From Streptomyces vilmorinianum (GTDB lineage: Bacteria; Actinomycetota; Actinomycetes; Streptomycetales; Streptomycetaceae), in NCBI RefSeq assembly GCF_005517195.1, contig NZ_CP040244.1:4544001-4608000 (forward strand): a stretch of 64,000 nt of DNA, given 5' to 3'. A model generated the notes under the pieces. That model saw only the letters and a list, made by a program, of their open reading frames with translations. It did no database searches and had not been told where the DNA came from. Of this stretch, positions 60,127-64,000 are shown one piece after another. The first letter of the stretch is position 1. Each line of letters begins with the position of its first letter. Position numbers and translations under genes: made by a program.

Positions 60127-61368
60127 TCAGGAGGCGTACGCGAGGGGGTCCGTCAGGACCTGGCGGATGACGACGGCTGCCGCGCCGCGGGCCGCGTCCG
60201 TCGAGGTGGAGGCCGCGCGCAGGCGGTTGGCGGAGAGGGTCCAGAGGCCGGAGACCACGCGGCGGGCGAGTTCGGCGTCGACGGCCGGGCCCAGCCGGGG
60301 CATCAGACGGGGGTAGATCCCGCCGAGGACGACCACCTCGGGATCGAGCAGGTTCACCGCGCCGGAGAGCGCGTACCCGAGCATCCGCCCGGCCTCCTCG
60401 ACGGCGGCCACCGCCCGCGGCTCACCCGCCTCCACGCGGCGGGCCAGCTCCTCGACGCCGCCCGGGCCCGTCACCCCCTCCTCCAGGCCCGCCGCGCGCA
60501 GCAGCGCCGACTGGCCCGCGTACTGCTCCAGGCAGCCGCGCGAGCCGCAGCGGCACAGCGGCCCGTTCGCGTCCACGGCCATGTGGCCGATCTCGCCGGC
60601 GAAGCCGTGCGCGCCGCGCAGCAGTTCACCGTTGACCACGATCGCGCCACCGACGCCGATCTCGCCCGTGAGGTGGAGGAAGCTGCGTACGTCGCCCAGG
60701 GCGCCGAACCACAGCTCCGCCAGCGCCGCGACGTTCGCCTCGTTGTCCGAGGCGACCGGCAGCTCGGACCGGCCGGGGCGCAGCGCGGTGAGCGCGGCGG
60801 CGAAGAGCCGGTCGGCCTCGACCCGGTTCCAGCCGAGGTTCGGGGCCTGGTGGACGGTCCCGGCCGAGACCAGACCGGGCAGGGCGAGCCGTACGCCCGC
60901 CGCGCGCAGGTCCCGTTCCGCCGCGCGTCCGAGCACGCTCGCCGCGATCCGGGCCGCGCGCCCCAGGACCTCGGCGGCGGCCGCGCGGTTGTCGAGGGGC
61001 TCGGTGACCCGGACGCGGTCGGTTCCCGCGAGGTCCACGACGCACACGGACACGTAGTCGACGTTGATCTCGACGCCGATCCCGGCCGGGCCGGTGTCGG
61101 CGGCCTTCAGGACCGTTCCGGGCCGTCCCGCCTGCCCGCTGAAGGTCTTGCCCGACTCGACCAGGAAGCCCTGGTCCAGGAGCTGTTCGACCAGCGAGGA
61201 GACGGCGGCGCGGGTCAGTCCGACGTGCGCGGCGACCGACGCCCGGGTCGTCTCGCCGGCCTCGTGGACGGTCCGCAGGACGAGGCTGAGGTTGTGCCGC
61301 CGCACGCTCGCCTTGTCGGCCTTGGGTTCCACCGGGTGCGCACCCCCGGTCCGCGGAGTCTTCGTCAT
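60127..61368 (-). CDS. ROK-family transcriptional regulator
   Basis: A 413-residue protein with an N-terminal winged helix (TRASVAAHVGLTRAAVSSLVEQLL) and a sugar-kinase-like ROK domain. The zinc motif is visible in EIGHMAVDANGPLCRCGSRGCLEQYA. Such proteins (NagC/XylR type) repress sugar genes and respond to a sugar or sugar phosphate. No sugar operon is adjacent, so targets are unknown. Divergent from the HxlR gene with a 103-bp gap. Confidence 0.92.
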   Translation of the reverse strand: MTKTPRTGGAHPVEPKADKASVRRHNLSLVLRTVHEAGETTRASVAAHVGLTRAAVSSLVEQLLDQGFLVESGKTFSGQAGRPGTVLKAADTGPAGIGVEINVDYVSVCVVDLAGTDRVRVTEPLDNRAAAAEVLGRAARIAASVLGRAAERDLRAAGVRLALPGLVSAGTVHQAPNLGWNRVEADRLFAAALTALRPGRSELPVASDNEANVAALAELWFGALGDVRSFLHLTGEIGVGGAIVVNGELLRGAHGFAGEIGHMAVDANGPLCRCGSRGCLEQYAGQSALLRAAGLEEGVTGPGGVEELARRVEAGEPRAVAAVEEAGRMLGYALSGAVNLLDPEVVVLGGIYPRLMPRLGPAVDAELARRVVSGLWTLSANRLRAASTSTDAARGAAAVVIRQVLTDPLAYAS

Positions 61369-61433
61369 CGTGGGCCGAGCCTAATCCCCCTGATCTGCCC
61401 GCTCCCCTCGGCTGCGCCCCCCATCACGAAAAC

Positions 61434-61450
61434 AGTTCAACCACCGAACT
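61434..61450. promoter_or_regulatory. Small inverted repeat in the ROK/HxlR divergent region
   Basis: AGTTC-AACCACC-GAACT lies 21 bp before the HxlR start and overlaps the likely promoter, so it may be the regulator's own operator. Confidence 0.35.
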
Positions 61451-61471
61451 CTTTCCGCTACTCTCTGCGCC

Positions 61472-62035
61472 ATGCCCCTTCCGCGCGACTACAGCGGTCA
61501 GACCTGCGCCCTCGCCCGCTCGATGGAGATCATCGGCGAGCGCTGGACCCTGCTGATCGTGCGCGACGCTTTCTACGGGGTGCGCCGCTTCGGCGAGTTC
61601 GCCGTCCATCTGGGCCTCCCCCGGGCCGTCCTCACCGACCGGCTCAGCACCCTCACCCAGGCCGGTGTCCTCGAACGCCTCCCCGACACCGGACGCCGCG
61701 AGGTCTACGGGCTGACCCCCAAGGGCGTCGCCCTCTGGCCCGCCGTCCGGGCGCTCACCTCCTGGGGCGAGGAGTTCTACGCGGCGGGCGGCGGCCCACG
61801 CCGTGTGTTCCGCCACGCCACGGACGACGCCCCGATCGCCGGGGACGGCCGCTGCACCGGCTGCGGCGCCCCGGTCCCGGTCGGCGACATCCTGGTGACC
61901 CCCGGCCCCGGGCTCGCTCCCGTGGCCGAGGACGCCGACCCGGTGACGGCGGCCCTCGCCCGCCCGCACCGCCTGCTCCAGCCCTTGCTCACCCCATCGC
62001 GTACAGCACGCTCCACGAGAGGTCCACACTCATGA
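61472..62035 (+). CDS. HxlR-family transcriptional regulator
   Basis: A 187-residue winged-helix regulator with the family start CALARSMEIIGERWTLLIVRDAFYG and recognition segment GLPRAVLTDRLSTLTQAGVLER. The C-terminal extension carries four cysteines in part (GRCTGCGAPV), longer than the minimal 110-residue HxlR. Its TGA overlaps the ATG of the next gene, so it probably controls that enzyme. Confidence 0.9.
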   Translation: MPLPRDYSGQTCALARSMEIIGERWTLLIVRDAFYGVRRFGEFAVHLGLPRAVLTDRLSTLTQAGVLERLPDTGRREVYGLTPKGVALWPAVRALTSWGEEFYAAGGGPRRVFRHATDDAPIAGDGRCTGCGAPVPVGDILVTPGPGLAPVAEDADPVTAALARPHRLLQPLLTPSRTARSTRGPHS

Positions 62036-62964
62036 AGATCCTGGTCGTCGGCGCCGGAGCCACAGGAGGCTATTTCGGAGCCCTCCTGGCCCGTTCCGGA
62101 CAGGACGTCACCTTCCTGGTCCGTCCGCGGCGCGCCGAGGTGCTGCGCGAGCGCGGTCTGCGCGTCACCGGCCGGGGCGAGGAGTGGTCCCTGGAGCCCC
62201 GGCTGCTCACGGCCGACGCGCTGACCACTCCGTACGACCTCGTCCTCCTCTCGGTGAAGGCCACCGCGCTCGAGCAGGCGATCGAGGACATAGGCCCGGC
62301 CGTCGGGCCGGACACGGCGATCGTGCCGCTGCTCAACGGGCTCGCCCACATGGACGCCCTCAACGCCCGCTTCGGCTCCGGGTCCGTCCTCGGCGGAGTC
62401 GCCAAGGTGGTCACCACCCTCGGCGACGAAGGGGACATCGTCCGCCTCGCGCCGATCGCCCACCTCACGATCGGCGAGCAGGACGGGTCGCGCTCGCCCC
62501 GAGTGGAGAAGATCCGGGCGGTGTTGAGCGAGGCCGGCATCGACGCCCTGGTGCCCGAGGACGTGCTGACCTCGATGTGGCACAAGTGGGTCTTCATCAC
62601 CACCTTCGGCGCGGTGACCAGCCTGATGCGCGGGACGGTCGGAGAGGTCAACGCCGTACCGGGCGGCGCGGACCTGGGCCCTGCCGTTCTGGCGGAGGCG
62701 GCGGCGGTGTCGGCCGCGGCGGGCCGTCCCGTACCGGAGTCCGAGCGGACGACGACGCTGGACATCGTGACCGCCACCGGTTCTTCGATGGTCCCGTCCC
62801 TGTACCGGGACCTGGTGGCCGGACGCCCGACCGAGGTCGAGCACCTCTTCGGCGATCTGGTGGCCCGGGCCCGCGCCCTGGAGGTGCCGACCCCCCTCCT
62901 CGATCTGGCGACCCTCCACCTGCGCGTGCACCAGGAGCGGGTCCTGGCCGCCGCCCGCGGTTAG
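62032..62964 (+). CDS. Ketopantoate-reductase-family dehydrogenase
   Basis: A 310-residue NADPH-dependent ApbA/PanE-like enzyme: Rossmann start ILVVGAGATGGYFGALLA, LVLLSVKATALEQAIE, and the active-site segment SMWHKWVFITTFGAVTSL with the Lys. The ATG shares four bases (ATGA) with the HxlR stop. Whether it makes pantoate or reduces another 2-keto acid cannot be told; regulation by HxlR hints at a stress role. Confidence 0.9.
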   Translation: MKILVVGAGATGGYFGALLARSGQDVTFLVRPRRAEVLRERGLRVTGRGEEWSLEPRLLTADALTTPYDLVLLSVKATALEQAIEDIGPAVGPDTAIVPLLNGLAHMDALNARFGSGSVLGGVAKVVTTLGDEGDIVRLAPIAHLTIGEQDGSRSPRVEKIRAVLSEAGIDALVPEDVLTSMWHKWVFITTFGAVTSLMRGTVGEVNAVPGGADLGPAVLAEAAAVSAAAGRPVPESERTTTLDIVTATGSSMVPSLYRDLVAGRPTEVEHLFGDLVARARALEVPTPLLDLATLHLRVHQERVLAAARG

Positions 62965-63000
62965 CGCCGCCGCGGCCGTCGGGGTGCGGATGACGCCGCG

Positions 63001-63525
63001 TCAGACGCCGTGGAGGGCCTTGCGGAGTGCGTCCACGCCCACGGCGACACGGGCCGGGTCGAGGCCGTGCGCGGCGCCCTCGCGCCCGATCCACTGGGCC
63101 ACCAGGTAGTTCTGCTCGATCGCCACCGGGTAGCGGGCCTCGGGCGACAGGTCGTACTCGGGGAAGACGACGGCCGCGCGGGCACCGACGGCCAGCTCGC
63201 GCACCAGACGGTCGTGGGTGTGGGCGTTGCCGAACACCCAGCCGGCGCCGTGGAGGTAGACGAGGACGGGCAGGGGGCCGCCCTCGTGTCCCGCCGGGCG
63301 GACGATCCGCGCCCGGACGCTGCCGGTCGGGCCGCCCTCGACGGTCACCCACTCCTCGTCGACCTCCGGCTTCGCGACCGCGCCGGACTGGAGCTCGTCC
63401 ACGGCCTTGCGGCCGTCGTTCACCGGCATCTCGTACAGGAACGGCGGCCCGGCCGTCGCCGCGGCGAGCTCCGCCGCGGCCGGCTCCAGCACGGGCCGGT
63501 TCCTGCTCTGGTCGTCCGACATCAC
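63001..63525 (-). pseudogene. Alpha/beta hydrolase (HSL-like) with an internal deletion
   Basis: The first about 155 residues match acetyl-hydrolase/HSL-type esterases (VLVYLHGAGWVFGNAHTHD as oxyanion motif, FPEYDLSPEARYPVAIEQ). The sequence then jumps at RVAVG, exactly where the nucleophile motif GDSxGG should follow, to VDALRKALHG, which resembles the extreme C-terminus of the family. About 140 residues with the catalytic Ser, Asp and His are missing, in frame. GAGGAGAGG precedes the GTG/ATG pair at 63525/63522. A catalytically dead 174-residue product is possible. Confidence 0.7.
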
Positions 63526-63778
63526 GGACCGCCTCTCCTCGTACGTGCCCCGGGCAGCGAGACGGCCTCACCGCCGGTGTTCACCATGCGACCAGATCCA
63601 TCGACGGTTTGCAGAGCCAGGGCGTGAACGTCACGGGCTCACCGCTCAGCTTCAGCGGTACGGCCCGGTGACCGATCGAATGCCCGAGGGACTCCACCGC
63701 CCCTTGTGCGATCACTTTCAGTAATATGGTCATGATGACGAGTGACTGACGTCTGGGATCGAAGGGTGGACCACGCGT

Positions 63779-64000
63779 ATGGCGGTGCCGTCGGACACCC
63801 CCGCGAACGCCGCCGAACCTCCCCTGTCGCCGGTGAATTCACACAATGACTGGGACCCGCTGGAGGAGATCATCGTCGGGCGCCTCGAAGGTGCGACGAT
63901 CCCCGGCGATCATCCGGTCGTGGCCTGCAACATGCCGCCCTGGGCCGCCCGGATGCAGGGGGTTGCCGGCGGATTCAGATATCCGCGCAGGCTGGTCGAG
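63779..64000 (+). CDS. Glycine amidinotransferase-like enzyme, 5' part only
   Basis: The 74 residues before the window ends read PVNSHNDWDPLEEIIVGRLEGA after a short tail, the N-terminal signature of L-arginine:glycine amidinotransferase-like enzymes (guanidino-transferring, GME superfamily). TAATAT at 63722-63727 could be its -10 element. The catalytic Cys lies beyond the window, so activity and substrate cannot be judged. Confidence 0.8.
   Translation, partial: MAVPSDTPANAAEPPLSPVNSHNDWDPLEEIIVGRLEGATIPGDHPVVACNMPPWAARMQGVAGGFRYPRRLVE

Noticed and set aside
63599..63671. C-terminal relic reading LQSQGVNVTGSPLSFSGTAR
   Set aside because: It looks like the tail of a secreted enzyme, but it is too short to support a gene and its upstream part is antisense to the hydrolase.
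1..64000. tRNA, rRNA and riboswitch genes
   Set aside because: No T-loop, anticodon-arm pattern, rRNA motif or recognisable riboswitch core was noticed by eye; a covariance-model search was not possible here.

Overview
The window looks like a stretch of a Streptomyces-type actinomycete chromosome. It is very GC-rich, uses many GTG starts, and carries typical streptomycete families: ectoine hydroxylase, a DevS/DevR (OsdK/OsdR)-like pair, PASTA-less Ser/Thr kinase, SpoIIE phosphatase, LytR-CpsA-Psr protein and many uncharacterised lipoproteins. No rRNA, tRNA, CRISPR array or intact insertion sequence was seen.

Layout. 1-5.05 kb: ectoine and hydroxyectoine synthesis (ectB partial, ectC, ectD) running directly into an ectoine ABC importer (ehuBCDA). 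5.1-7.2 kb: a decaying block with a truncated SulP/STAS transporter, a frameshifted HATPase and a frameshifted HAD phosphatase. 7.2-10.1 kb (minus strand): a four-gene cassette with a small WXG100-like protein, a 527-residue protein with a C-terminal papain-like Cys/His/Asn domain, a lipoprotein resembling the I42 (chagasin) cysteine-protease inhibitors, and a small unknown protein. 10.5-18.1 kb: Ser/Thr kinase, SpoIIE phosphatase, DHFR-like protein, PolX and a radical SAM enzyme with an unusual cysteine motif. 18.1-29.4 kb: a hypoxia/dormancy island with a DevR-like regulator, STAS protein, DevS-like GAF kinase, CBS protein, the complete arginine deiminase pathway (arcA, arcB, arcC, YfcC-type antiporter) and two universal stress proteins. 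29.5-33.1 kb: two divergent cytochrome P450 units. The leftward P450 is followed by an 18-nt gene for the pentapeptide MKYWH with a perfect Shine-Dalgarno and a terminator; this matches the MxYxH precursors of biarylitides, minimal RiPPs cross-linked by a P450. The rightward P450 is paired with a methyltransferase.

33.1-36.9 kb: DoxX, a frameshifted M20 peptidase, and HdeD-like and DUF350 membrane proteins. 36.9-56.2 kb: an exopolysaccharide locus with a GH71 enzyme, LytR-CpsA-Psr transferase, polyprenyl-P sugar transferase, GDP-fucose synthesis (gmd, fcl), a large secreted propeller/LamG/DNRLRE protein, glycosyltransferases, a WcaF-like acetyltransferase, Wzy-like polymerase, flippase, a Wzz-like protein with a degenerate P-loop, a cytidylyltransferase and a CDP-alcohol phosphotransferase. 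56.2-64 kb: lysophospholipase-like hydrolase, MacB-type ABC exporter, a repeat-rich non-coding region, ROK and HxlR regulators, a ketopantoate-reductase-family enzyme, an alpha/beta hydrolase with an internal deletion, and the start of an amidinotransferase gene.

The genes group into compatible-solute accumulation and recovery, survival without oxygen using arginine-derived ATP, cell-surface polysaccharide production, and two small specialised systems. The two I would check first are the MKYWH/P450 pair and the secreted-protease/inhibitor-like cassette.
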